A DNA stretch of 64,000 nt from Spirosoma lacussanchae (GTDB taxonomy: Bacteria; Bacteroidota; Bacteroidia; Cytophagales; Spirosomataceae). Under the pieces are notes generated by a model that was not told where the DNA came from, searched no databases, and saw nothing but the letters and a program-made list of their open reading frames with translations. Below are positions 1 to 8,333 of the stretch, piece after piece (positions within the stretch are counted from its first letter, which is position 1; every line of letters begins with the position of its first letter). Position numbers and translations under genes: made by a program. The stretch spans positions 1-64,000 of the forward strand of contig NZ_SWJG01000013.1 of the NCBI RefSeq assembly GCF_005870035.1, given 5' to 3'.

Positions 1-68
1 TTAGCTAGGGAGAGCTCGACGGCCATCCGTTTGAACTCCTCGTCGTACTGTCTTCTGCTGGTTTTCAT
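1..68 (-). CDS. IS3-family transposase OrfA, N-terminal fragment cut by window edge
   Basis: A minus-strand frame opens with ATG at 68 and runs off the left edge after 22 codons. The visible start, MKTSRRQYDEEFKRMAVELS, matches the usual beginning of IS3/IS911-type OrfA proteins, whose N-terminal helix-turn-helix begins with a basic 'R-x-Y-x-x-E-F-K' stretch. OrfA binds the insertion sequence ends and is normally joined to OrfB by a programmed frameshift; neither OrfB nor the far end is in the window. Whether this copy is intact cannot be judged. Family call from the motif only. Confidence 0.7.
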   Translation of the reverse strand, partial: MKTSRRQYDEEFKRMAVELSLA

Positions 69-124
69 GGTTCACTAAGTTAGATCACACTTAACTTAAT
101 GTCCAGTCAAATGTAGCAGGTCCA
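69..124 (-). mobile_element. Probable left terminal region of the IS3-type element
   Basis: Read on the minus strand, the segment upstream of the OrfA start begins TGGACCTGCTACATTTGACT. IS3-family ends start with TG and carry 20-40 bp imperfect inverted repeats, so the boundary of the element is placed near 124. The other end lies outside the window, so neither the inverted repeat nor a target-site duplication can be confirmed. This is inference. Confidence 0.35.
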
Positions 125-140
125 ACTAAATACAGACCCC

Positions 141-548
141 ATGTTTCAGACGGTTTCAATCGGCCCTGATAAAGAAATGAAGTTGCTTGACTTTGACTAT
201 AAAACCAGTTCTATATTAGAATTGGATGAACTTTTAGGTAATTCAAGTGATGACATAGTAAGGTTCATAGATGCTAAAAATTCGTTAAGACAGTTCTGGA
301 ATAAATTAGAGACTAATTGTGTAGCGGGCTGCTGTGGTATTGACGCCTTCGCGTTTTGGCCTGAAGATATCGCTATAGCTGTTGAAGAACTTGGCAGGAA
401 AGATTTGCTAGAGCAGCTGGAACAATTAAGAAATCGAGTAGTAGCTACTAATGAGCAAGTTGTTTACTATCACCGATTCAATTACCTCTTTGCTAAGCAG
501 TCCTTTTTAGAGCTACTTGATTATTTACTAACAGAGGTTAAGAAGTAA
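141..548 (+). CDS. Hypothetical protein, AT-rich orphan gene next to an IS end
   Basis: This frame encodes 135 residues rich in acidic residues and leucine, with no signal peptide or membrane segment, so it is probably cytosolic. A cysteine-rich stretch, CVAGCCGIDAFAFW, lies near residues 56-69 and is the best search handle. It loosely recalls uncharacterised families such as DUF6331, but I cannot confirm that. An alternative start at 177 (MKLLDFDY) is possible. The open frame begins only about 17 bp from the inferred insertion-sequence end, so the native 5' region may have been replaced. Base composition is visibly more AT-rich than the genes to the right, which suggests horizontal acquisition. 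Function unknown. Confidence 0.6.
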   Translation: MFQTVSIGPDKEMKLLDFDYKTSSILELDELLGNSSDDIVRFIDAKNSLRQFWNKLETNCVAGCCGIDAFAFWPEDIAIAVEELGRKDLLEQLEQLRNRVVATNEQVVYYHRFNYLFAKQSFLELLDYLLTEVKK

Positions 549-780
549 CCGCTAAATTGAACGATTCCATCATTGTCCATTAGCTTAACGAAGTTTTTCT
601 CACAAAATAGTCTCTTAACATATCGTTAGTTTTGAAACACCCCTCGGTATGGTCCTATTCTGGATACATTACCAGGAGGTATTGTGATGCTCTGTTTCTC
701 CGTGCTCGCTGTTCAACTTTCCACAGCACGATTTGGTGAAGGTGGTATTAAAACTTAGGCCTGGCCTCACTTTACACATG
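549..780. other. Intergenic spacer without a recognised feature
   Basis: This is 232 bases between the orphan gene and the stop of the minus-strand VioB-like gene. I see no convincing open frame, tRNA or long inverted repeat in it. Confidence 0.5.
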
Positions 781-2847
781 CTACGCTTTGCCGGGGATCG
801 GCGATCGGCTCTGCAATTGAGATACCCATTGGCAGAATAACTGCCACTTCACCATCGGCATGTCCCGGCTCGAGGGCATGTAGGTGGCCGACGACCAGTT
901 GGCGGGGTCCATTCGTTGCCAGATGAACGGCCACCCCTGGCTAAAATAGGCTTCTGTGAACGGAGTAATCAGTGACGCTTTGGGAAACACCAGATCGTAG
1001 GCCATCAGGAGTTCCTGATGCAGAAAATCGAACGGGATGGGTTGGGGATAGTCCGGATGGGTTGGGTCGAGGTAGGGGCCGTAGTCGGGCGCAGGCAGCA
1101 CTCGCAGGCTAACGAAGAAGCCCGTTTTGATCAGGTCGGTCAGGAGGTTGTCGGAAACCCTGGCTGTTGGTCCCGGATAAAATATATACATACTGTTAGC
1201 TGCCCGGTTGGTAGGGAAGCATAGCGGCTGTCCGTCGTAAAAATGGCTGGTTTCCAGAAACCGGTCAACAGTAGCCGACGAACCGGACTCCGTGATTGTC
1301 AGCGCCATGATGGTCATAGGAGTGGCTTCGGTCAGGGGCTTGCCTCGCCGGTAAACCCTGAGGTGACAGGGCTCCTGCCCGGGGCCATAGCTTCTGTATC
1401 CCTGGCTGGCATCCTGCCCCTGATCGATATACAGGCCCGACTCATCAGCAATAGCCATATAATCGCTTTCGAGTAAGTAGGTCGTGCGCTGGCTGGGATC
1501 GGCTGATCGACTACGAAGAGCCAGTAAGCCATTGTCAACGTCTGCTTCGGTCAGCGCCAGGGACTGGTCAATGGGTATGTCAAGAACCCCGCCCGTTTGC
1601 AGCAGATATTCCCGGCTCAGGTGACTGGCATCGACCTGGAAACTACCGAGGGTTACAGCTCCCTGGCCGGGTCGAATGAGGTCTAATGAAAGCACCCCCA
1701 ATGGATACGTTTCGTACCGGAGCGGCTGACTGCTGAGTTGGGTTTCGGGAATACTGCCCAGCAGGTCCAGGCGTGCCCTGCCCCTGGCATGATCGACCTG
1801 ACATACAACCGATGAAAGCGTTTTATCCGAAAAGTATGGTTTGTCGGGCAACAGTATCCGCCCCATCGTCATCGACTTCAGCTCGCCTTCGTACCAGGGC
1901 GTGAGGCTACCCGACACGGTAGCCGTGGCCGGATTGGCTTTTGTGCCCAGCGCTGAATAATCGGGGTGTTGATTTTCCTGAACCTCGAACAGATTATACC
2001 GAATCAGCACCCCAGCCAGTGGCTCCTGCCGGTGATTGAATTCCTGAAACAGACGCAAGAGTGGTGACGCCAGCCCACCGTCCAGTTCGTGTAGGGGCAG
2101 GGCCATAAAAAAAGTACCTGAACTGCTGAAGACCCCCGCTTGATTGACGATTCTATGCAGGTTTAAATGCCGAAGGGAGCCTTTGTAGGGTCTGCCCGAC
2201 AGCAACACCCTGTCTTTCTGGCGAACCCGAATCAGGTCACAGAACACCTGGCTGAACATGGCCAGACTGGGCAATACATCGATCATAACGGCTGTAGTCT
2301 GGCCGGCGTCGTTATCGAGGCTAACGACCGCATCCAGCAGCTGGGAGATGGCGGCCGGACAGTCGGCTAACTCGGTTGTGAATACCTGCTCATCGGCTGT
2401 TGCTACGCTGCTGACCCGTACATCCCGAAAGCCGAATTCCATGCCGCCGTAGTAATTCCAGCCAGCCGGTAAGTGGCCGGTGAGGGGTTTGCCCGTCCGT
2501 TTGATGGTAACCAGTTCGTATAACGCGTGGTAAGCGGTGTCGAGCGGGGAGCTGCCCAGGGGCGTTGTGGCCCAGTCGGTGAACGTCTGGCGGGTATTGA
2601 TCGGCTCGATGTCGATATACCGCTGATTGCCGTCTTCCTGAACTACCTGACCCGGTGGAACAGGCAAACCGCCCAGTTTGTGAAGCGCCAGCAGATCGGT
2701 AGACAGATAGACACGAGGGGGCAGAAACGCGCTGATCTGAATGGGGTCGTAGGTCACCAGCGGCAGCAGTATGTTATTGTTGGCCGTGCCGGGGTTAATG
2801 AAAGCCTGGCCCCGGAAGTTGACGCGCGGAAAATCAAACTGACTCAT
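781..2847 (-). CDS. VioB N-terminal-like protein lacking the ferritin-like domain
   Basis: This 688-residue protein has no signal peptide. Its start (FDFPRVNFRGQAFINPGTAN) and its end (WQRMDPANWSSATYMPSSRD preceded by a 'FLHQELLMAYDLVFP' segment) resemble, from memory, the start and the roughly 500-600 region of VioB, the imine-dimerising enzyme of violacein synthesis related to RebD/StaD. In VioB those parts are followed by a catalytic ferritin-like iminophenyl-pyruvate dimer synthase domain of several hundred residues. Here the protein stops shortly after the conserved 'YMPS' block, so that domain is absent. No tryptophan oxidase (VioA-like) gene is nearby. It faces away from the unknown gene starting at 2953 across about 105 bp. 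The homology is moderately secure; the biochemical role is unknown. Confidence 0.6.
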   Translation of the reverse strand: MSQFDFPRVNFRGQAFINPGTANNNILLPLVTYDPIQISAFLPPRVYLSTDLLALHKLGGLPVPPGQVVQEDGNQRYIDIEPINTRQTFTDWATTPLGSSPLDTAYHALYELVTIKRTGKPLTGHLPAGWNYYGGMEFGFRDVRVSSVATADEQVFTTELADCPAAISQLLDAVVSLDNDAGQTTAVMIDVLPSLAMFSQVFCDLIRVRQKDRVLLSGRPYKGSLRHLNLHRIVNQAGVFSSSGTFFMALPLHELDGGLASPLLRLFQEFNHRQEPLAGVLIRYNLFEVQENQHPDYSALGTKANPATATVSGSLTPWYEGELKSMTMGRILLPDKPYFSDKTLSSVVCQVDHARGRARLDLLGSIPETQLSSQPLRYETYPLGVLSLDLIRPGQGAVTLGSFQVDASHLSREYLLQTGGVLDIPIDQSLALTEADVDNGLLALRSRSADPSQRTTYLLESDYMAIADESGLYIDQGQDASQGYRSYGPGQEPCHLRVYRRGKPLTEATPMTIMALTITESGSSATVDRFLETSHFYDGQPLCFPTNRAANSMYIFYPGPTARVSDNLLTDLIKTGFFVSLRVLPAPDYGPYLDPTHPDYPQPIPFDFLHQELLMAYDLVFPKASLITPFTEAYFSQGWPFIWQRMDPANWSSATYMPSSRDMPMVKWQLFCQWVSQLQSRSPIPGKA

Positions 2848-2952
2848 ATCGACTCAAAAGAATACACGCATTACGGTTATATTTATCGGCTGCCACCACG
2901 GGCCTGCCAAAGCTTTACCGCGGCCGGCTTCCGGCCTCATCCACGACCTGCC

Positions 2953-4020
2953 ATGCAAGCAGACTTAGCCGACTACATCGACGTACTGACCCCCTGGCTC
3001 TCGACAGACCTGGTTTCGGACGCCTACCTGAGCCGCATCCGACAGATTGGCCGACGGCTACCGGCTTTATCGTTCGGTTGCTTCGAGTGCTGGCTCGGTC
3101 AGGATCAGATGCGGGTTGACCTAAACCTGGCCATTACGGGTAAGGTAAACGAGCACCTGGTGATTATAGACTGGCTGGCCGCAACTCCGGACGCCGATGA
3201 CGACGGGTATCAGTCTACTCTGGATAAGATACGATCTATTTGTGGTCTTTGGCGCGATAGTCAGTTTATTCTTCATCCGCATATTAAAGTACTCTGGCTG
3301 GTTTATGATATTACGGATCCGGTGTGCCGTGAGCCTGCGCCGTGGCTGTACATACATTTTAGGAGAAACCGCCTGAGCGACGATGTTCTTGTACGGCCCG
3401 AGCTGGTTCTTCAGACCGTTGCGCTCCTGAACGATCAGTACCCCCGGGAGCGGTTTCGTCCGTTTTTCGAGTCGATTGGGCCTGCTGTGCAGATCTGCTC
3501 CATCGGCGCACCAACCAGCCGGGATAAACAGGCGCTGCGGGTATATCTGATGATGCACTCCTTTTCGGACCTGCTCCAACTCCTCATCGACCATCATTGG
3601 CCCGGGAACGTGGCTGGGTTTAAGCAGGTGATGAGTCCGTACGCAGACCGTAGCGATTTTTTTGGCCTCTCCCTTGATATAACGCCCGAACTACAGCCCA
3701 GAATCGGTATTGAGTGCTGGTTTGCCGAAGATCGGGCGCAGGAGAAACTGGCTGACTTTACGCAGCAGCTGGTGGCTGACGATCTGTGCTCAACTCAGAA
3801 GCGGGATGCGCTGCTCAGCTGGAACGGCCAGTTCGACGTTCAGCTAAACCCGGGCCAGTGGTCGTGGCACGACCCGGCAACGGACATCCTGCTGCAGAAC
3901 CCGCAGCCAACCGCTGTCAGACGAATGGCGCAATACGTAAAGCTGACCTACCAACCCGGCAAACCCCTGCTGGCCAAAGGATACCTTTACTTCGATCGCT
4001 CGGCCAGACGGTCTGACTAG
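2953..4020 (+). CDS. Hypothetical protein, divergent partner of the VioB-like gene
   Basis: It encodes 355 residues starting MQADLADYIDVLTPWL. The open frame extends upstream to 2527, but that part lies antisense within the VioB-like gene and has no protein-like character, so ATG 2953 is chosen. There is no signal peptide or transmembrane segment. The protein is rich in tryptophan and aspartate, and its C-terminus carries a compact stretch, YVKLTYQPGKPLLAKGYLYF, that looks like a conserved core strand pair. I do not recognise a named family. The divergent arrangement over about 105 bp suggests shared control with the VioB-like gene. It converges on the sensor kinase gene, 15 bp away. Confidence 0.7.
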   Translation: MQADLADYIDVLTPWLSTDLVSDAYLSRIRQIGRRLPALSFGCFECWLGQDQMRVDLNLAITGKVNEHLVIIDWLAATPDADDDGYQSTLDKIRSICGLWRDSQFILHPHIKVLWLVYDITDPVCREPAPWLYIHFRRNRLSDDVLVRPELVLQTVALLNDQYPRERFRPFFESIGPAVQICSIGAPTSRDKQALRVYLMMHSFSDLLQLLIDHHWPGNVAGFKQVMSPYADRSDFFGLSLDITPELQPRIGIECWFAEDRAQEKLADFTQQLVADDLCSTQKRDALLSWNGQFDVQLNPGQWSWHDPATDILLQNPQPTAVRRMAQYVKLTYQPGKPLLAKGYLYFDRSARRSD

Positions 4021-4035
4021 CAGGGAGTTGGCCGG

Positions 4036-6141
4036 TCAGGCAGCGGGTGCGTAGGGCAGAATAATCGTAAACTCTGTATACAGGCCCTGTTCGGTTTGTA
4101 CGCGCAGTTCACCGGCATGGCCTTTGGTAATAATATCGTAAGCCAGATACAGCCCGAGTCCCGTTCCCTGTCCCGTTGGTTTGGTGGTAAAAAAGGGCTG
4201 GTATATCTTATTCAGAATATCAGCCGGAATGCCAATACCATTGTCTCTTATCTGAAGCGCCAGCCTGTTTTTTTCCAGAAACGTCCGGACCGAAAGCTGG
4301 GGTTGATACCCTGTTTGCGCTTGCCTGGCTTTCTCTTTTATGGCGTAAAAAGCATTGCCATAGATGTTCAGTAATACCTGGCCAATTTCCTGCGGGGCCA
4401 GTTCGGTAGGTTGTATGGTCGGGTCGAAATCTCTATAAAGTTCGGCGCTGAATAATACATCTTTGCTCCGAAGTCCCTGAAAAACAATCATTAAGTATTC
4501 TTCGGCGAGGTTGTTAAGATTGGTCATCCGCTTTTCGGCGGTTCCCATACGGCTGTGCTCCAGCATTCCTTTCACGATCGCATTGGCCCGGCCACCATGA
4601 GCCGTAATTCGTTTCATATTTTGTTTTAAATCCTCCAGAATAAAACTGGCTTCTGTCAGATCACCTTTGTTCAGTTCCTGCTGTATTTCTTCGACCAGTT
4701 CCGTATTAATTTCGGAGAAGTTATTGACGAAATTCAGGGGGTTCTGAATTTCATGCGCCACCCCGGCGGTCAGTTCGCCCAGCGATGCCATTTTTTCGCG
4801 CATAATGAGCTGATCCTGCGTAGAGCGCAGCTGGTTGAGTGATTGGTTTAGCTCCTGGGTTCTCTCCTCTACTTTTTGTTCCAGTTCCCGGTTCAGGGTT
4901 ATCTGAAGCTGTTGATTCTCTTCGAACTGGTGGATGATGCGGGCCTGTTTTTCTTCATTTTCGCGCCGGAGCACATTAATCATATTGGCCAGTGCAAAAG
5001 CCAGCATAATGACCTCCAGCGCCGAGCCGGTGGGTAAGGCGTACTTGAACGTAAAGTCATTTTTGGGCAGCACGCCCAGCAACATCAGAATGACGCACAG
5101 TATACCAGCGAACAAAAACGAGAAACCAATGGAGAAGAAAAGAGCCGACGGGTACCGGTCGCGAATACTACGTATACCCAGATAGATGATAAGCGGAAAC
5201 GAAGCCAGACCCAGTAGCTGGGTCATGGCAAACCCCAGCTCGAAGTAAATAAAGATCAGCAGACCCGAAAGAATATATAACCCGATCAAACCATTCAGAA
5301 TGTTATTCCAGAAAGGATACCGCTGCTTTACATTAAGAAAACTCTGGACAAACAAGACATAGACAATTGCCAATAGATTAGACGCTATCGATTCGAAATC
5401 TGAAAACCAGACCGGGAAATTGTCGCTGAATCCAAAAATAGAGATAAGATATCCTGAATTACCCGCTGTGAAAAAGAAAGCAAAAAATAACACTAATAAA
5501 TAGTACGCATAACTCTGTAAACGAGTCGAGATATAAATGAAGGCGTTGTAAATAAACATGACGATGAACACGCCGAGGAACATAAAAATGATTTGTCCTG
5601 AAAAAGCATTCGCTTCGTCAATTTTGGCGCGGGGCGCTGCGACAAAATTAAGGGTAACAGGTACTTTTTCTATATTGAATTTGGATATTAATCGGACAAT
5701 ACATTCCTGCGTCTCTCCAGCTTTGAGCGGTAATTTTATGTATACTTTATTAGCATGTGGGTAATCCCGTTTTTGGTACGGATATAAGTAGCCAGTCTCT
5801 TTACGCAGTAGCTTATTTTCTGATCCGTAAAAGAAGCTAACAAAAGACCAGTTTTCGAAATCAAATACCCATTCTTTATCAAACGCTGTATCATTTTTTA
5901 CTGAAAATTTTAGCCAATAAACCTGAATATTTTTATTCCATGGCGTATTATTTGCCGCTATGAACTCGCGCATAAACGTAGGGTTTACGACATCCGCAAT
6001 GGATAGCTTTCCAGTTGTATCTTTCAGGTAAGAGAAACCAGAGGAGATCGTGATTGGCTGATCCTGTTGTAATAGAATCGGTTGCGCCACCGAAGCTATT
6101 GAAAAAAACAAACAGTAATAGAATAAATAGAGGTATCTCAT
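4036..6141 (-). CDS. 7TM-DISM sensor histidine kinase
   Basis: It encodes 701 residues from ATG 6141, chosen because it begins a clean signal peptide (MRYLYLFYYCLFFSIASVAQ); the frame extends to 6294 without such a sequence. An extracellular beta-domain (about 25-180, DISMED2-like) is followed by about seven membrane helices (about 190-400), a coiled coil and a histidine kinase core. The phosphoacceptor is His463 in VAHEIQNPLNF. ATP-binding motifs follow: N box near NIYGNAFYAI, DNGIGIP, and GQGTGLGLYLAYDI. Such kinases sense extracellular small molecules and phosphorylate a response regulator. No regulator gene is adjacent, so the partner must lie elsewhere. The gene stands alone, converging with the 2953-4020 gene. 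Confidence 0.9.
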   Translation of the reverse strand: MRYLYLFYYCLFFSIASVAQPILLQQDQPITISSGFSYLKDTTGKLSIADVVNPTFMREFIAANNTPWNKNIQVYWLKFSVKNDTAFDKEWVFDFENWSFVSFFYGSENKLLRKETGYLYPYQKRDYPHANKVYIKLPLKAGETQECIVRLISKFNIEKVPVTLNFVAAPRAKIDEANAFSGQIIFMFLGVFIVMFIYNAFIYISTRLQSYAYYLLVLFFAFFFTAGNSGYLISIFGFSDNFPVWFSDFESIASNLLAIVYVLFVQSFLNVKQRYPFWNNILNGLIGLYILSGLLIFIYFELGFAMTQLLGLASFPLIIYLGIRSIRDRYPSALFFSIGFSFLFAGILCVILMLLGVLPKNDFTFKYALPTGSALEVIMLAFALANMINVLRRENEEKQARIIHQFEENQQLQITLNRELEQKVEERTQELNQSLNQLRSTQDQLIMREKMASLGELTAGVAHEIQNPLNFVNNFSEINTELVEEIQQELNKGDLTEASFILEDLKQNMKRITAHGGRANAIVKGMLEHSRMGTAEKRMTNLNNLAEEYLMIVFQGLRSKDVLFSAELYRDFDPTIQPTELAPQEIGQVLLNIYGNAFYAIKEKARQAQTGYQPQLSVRTFLEKNRLALQIRDNGIGIPADILNKIYQPFFTTKPTGQGTGLGLYLAYDIITKGHAGELRVQTEQGLYTEFTIILPYAPAA

Positions 6142-6744
6142 AGGGTTACGGTTTATACCGTCGGTTCGGCTTATCAGGATCAGTCTTTGGAAAATATCAG
6201 CATTCTTTCCTATTTTCTGAAGACCGCTATCCATCATTTTTTCGCTGTTACTGGCAACAGGGCGGTACGCACAGGGCTGGAGTAGCGAACACACGGTAGC
6301 GGTTACGGATAGGGTTACTGATAAAAGAGGGTTTGGGTGCTGGTTGAGGCAGGCAGGTTAATATCAGGAAAAGGCGTATTCAAAGCAATGTATACTGGCA
6401 AATAGTTGAAAGAAGCCATCGGTTAGGCCGGGTTAATATCGGTACTGGCTGCTTATTTCATCCGCTTACGAAACGAATGGGCAGCTTACTCAACCGCTCA
6501 CACAAATATTTCCTTTTTTCGGGCTGTTCTCTTTGATTTTACTACCGGCTTCTTACTTTTATACGCTTCATTTGTGGGATAATATACGACTCCTGACAGG
6601 TACTTGCCTGGGCCATGGCTACTAAAGTGTTTGAGCGAATTAGATTGACGGGTGATGCGAGCTAAATGCATACATCTGTATTTATTAAAAGCGATTAATT
6701 GTTTTTTATAATCAGTAGTTCACTAACCTAATTTGCCATAAACC
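6142..6744. other. 603-bp non-coding region upstream of the peptide gene
   Basis: No coding frame is convincing here. A promoter-like pair on the plus strand, TTG at 6533-6535 and TACTTTTA at 6554-6561 (18-bp spacer, one mismatch to TAnnTTTG), could drive the peptide gene with a leader of about 175 bases. The last 90 bases before the start at 6745 are strongly AT-rich. The region must also hold the sensor kinase promoter on the opposite strand, which I could not place. Confidence 0.35.
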
Positions 6745-7023
6745 ATGAAAGATTCTGAAACCCTGAAAGACGCCCTCACACGCACAGGCGATGCCAAGTA
6801 TGTTAAACATCTAACCCCCGATGCGCAGCAGCTGACCAAAGCCCAGCTTACCGATTTCATGAACAGCAAAACGGATCAGGACTTTAAACCGGAAACGATT
6901 AGTTCACTACGGAAATTTGCCAAGATGCGCATGAAGGACGGTAAAAGTATTTTTCCATACGAAAAGATGGAAAAACTGAAACATAACGAGTCCGACGACC
7001 ACATGGGCGGAGGCACCTGGTAA
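6745..7023 (+). CDS. Small peptide ending in GGGTW, candidate precursor peptide
   Basis: It encodes 92 residues starting MKDSETLKDALTRTG, charged and lysine-rich, with no signal peptide and no cysteine. The body looks helical; the tail changes character to ESDDHMGGGTW, a flexible acidic/glycine segment with a C-terminal tryptophan. It is followed immediately by a 14-bp perfect stem-loop (7027-7078) and then, 121 bp downstream, by a papain-like protease gene on the same strand. The layout of short charged peptide, partial terminator, cysteine protease and unknown gene is typical of precursor-peptide loci, and the GGG motif would suit proteolytic trimming. No family is recognised, and a role as a small regulator or immunity protein cannot be excluded. 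Confidence 0.7.
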   Translation: MKDSETLKDALTRTGDAKYVKHLTPDAQQLTKAQLTDFMNSKTDQDFKPETISSLRKFAKMRMKDGKSIFPYEKMEKLKHNESDDHMGGGTW

Positions 7024-7026
7024 GGC

Positions 7027-7078
7027 AAACGCGTATTCCCAGCTGATACCATAAGATGCAGACGGGGAATACGCGTTT
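7027..7078 (+). terminator. Intercistronic stem-loop / attenuator after the peptide gene
   Basis: AAACGCGTATTCCC (7027-7040) pairs perfectly with GGGAATACGCGTTT (7065-7078), a 14-bp stem with a 24-base loop, starting 4 bases after the peptide stop codon. The downstream side ends in only three Ts followed by ATTGAT, so it is a weak terminator or an mRNA-stabilising hairpin rather than a full stop. It would give excess peptide message over the downstream genes. Confidence 0.6.
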
Positions 7079-7144
7079 ATTGATCTACGGAGTTTAACTG
7101 CATAGCTGGCTAATTCTCTTTTATATCGTTAACTTATCTGTACC

Positions 7145-7741
7145 ATGCCCGGGAAAAAAGACAAAAAAGTGTCACTTAATTTTACCATGCAGCATCAGCT
7201 GGGACATGCTATGTGCTGGGCTGCTGTGGGTACAAGCTGTGCACTTTTTTACGATCCCGCCAGCAACTGGACCCAGTGCAAACTGGCCAGCCAGTCAATT
7301 GGGCCTGACACGGGCGATTGCTGCTCTAATCCCGAAAATTCTCCCTGCGATATAGTCTGGTATCTTCAGAATGATGAAAATATAGGGTCGTTCGTAACGG
7401 CCGGTATTGCGCGGGGCTATGAAAAAGGATTTATTCCTTATAAAAAACTTGTCGGCGAGCTGGATGCCGGCAGAATCATTGCGTTCCTGCTCCGAATGGA
7501 TATCGACGGGACGATCAATAACAGGAATGAATTTTCTCATTTTGTAGCCATCGCGGGCTATGAGTGGACCGATACGGAAGAAAACGTAATTATATATGAC
7601 TCTTTTTTCGGCAAATCAGAAATGTCTTACAAAGAGTTTGTGACTAATTATAAATGCCATGGCGGCACGGTGCTGGGCCACGCCGTTAAAGATAGTCTGG
7701 TAGAATATACGTTTTTTTCGACGCCAACATCAACGCCTTAA
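7145..7741 (+). CDS. Papain-like cysteine protease (C70/AvrRpt2-like)
   Basis: It encodes 198 residues with no signal peptide (start MPGKKDKK), so it is probably cytosolic. The nucleophile is Cys24 in HAMCWAA, with Gln16 or Gln18 supplying the oxyanion hole. His132 (EFSHFVAI) and Asp152 (IIYDSFFG) complete a papain-type triad. The block FYDPASNWTQCKLASQ followed by GDCC is typical of the AvrRpt2-type papain-like family (Pfam PF12385, peptidase family C70 or near it). Several further cysteines (45, 59, 60, 68) could form a structural cluster. It lies between the GGGTW peptide and the 194-aa gene, 3 bp from the latter, implying one transcript. The peptide is an obvious substrate candidate, but this is inference. 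Confidence 0.8.
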   Translation: MPGKKDKKVSLNFTMQHQLGHAMCWAAVGTSCALFYDPASNWTQCKLASQSIGPDTGDCCSNPENSPCDIVWYLQNDENIGSFVTAGIARGYEKGFIPYKKLVGELDAGRIIAFLLRMDIDGTINNRNEFSHFVAIAGYEWTDTEENVIIYDSFFGKSEMSYKEFVTNYKCHGGTVLGHAVKDSLVEYTFFSTPTSTP

Positions 7742-7744
7742 GCC

Positions 7745-8329
7745 ATGCCGATCCGACAGATACTCGCCCCCGAAAAATCAGTTGTCAAGTATACGGGCTG
7801 GCTCACCCAGCGAAAGCCGAAGTCGTTGCAGCTCAAAAAAACCTTTACCTACGAGAAGGCTTTGCCGCATAAAGTATACCACGCGCAGTTGAGTGATATT
7901 CTTTCCGAGGTTGGGTTTAGCCAGGCGGATGTTGTTTCATGGCGACACCTGCATACGGATCAGCATGGCACCGTGGCTGTAGAGACCAGAGTTGGCAAAA
8001 GGGGCCAATACCAGGTTCACGAGGTCCATTCCGGCCATATGGTCGATGCGTTGAAGGAGCTGTACCCGGCTCTGAAAAAGAAGAAAGAAATCCGGACCGG
8101 CGATTATGAGTACTCGTTCCTGCGACTCTTCTCGCTCAAGATTTGTGCCGTCTGGTTGCGGGCCGACAGTCGCGAAGCTGATTACTTTATGCCGTTGCCT
8201 CCGTGTTTTTACGGCTTAGAACGCGATAAGCTGTATACCTGCGCCGAGTTTACCGACATTGTCCGGAAAGCTATCCAAACGCTCCAGGCTAAAACCGATA
8301 CGTACGGCCATCCGATGCAGGGGGGCTGA
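7745..8329 (+). CDS. Hypothetical protein, co-transcribed with the cysteine protease
   Basis: It encodes 194 residues starting MPIRQILAPEKSVVKYTG, basic and soluble, without signal peptide or membrane segment. It starts 3 bp after the protease stop codon, so the two are almost certainly translated from one message. I recognise no domain. Visible features are a central SWRHLHTDQHG segment with clustered histidines and a C-terminal FMPLPPCFYGLERDKLYTC segment with two cysteines. It may be a regulator, scaffold or inhibitor of the protease. It converges on the HTTM gene with only 4 bp between stop codons. Confidence 0.7.
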   Translation: MPIRQILAPEKSVVKYTGWLTQRKPKSLQLKKTFTYEKALPHKVYHAQLSDILSEVGFSQADVVSWRHLHTDQHGTVAVETRVGKRGQYQVHEVHSGHMVDALKELYPALKKKKEIRTGDYEYSFLRLFSLKICAVWLRADSREADYFMPLPPCFYGLERDKLYTCAEFTDIVRKAIQTLQAKTDTYGHPMQGG

Positions 8330-8333
8330 TCAG

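Noticed and set aside
2527-2952. N-terminal extension of the 355-residue protein
   Set aside because: It would overlap the VioB-like gene by 321 bp and the added sequence lacks protein-like composition; ATG 2953 is a better start.
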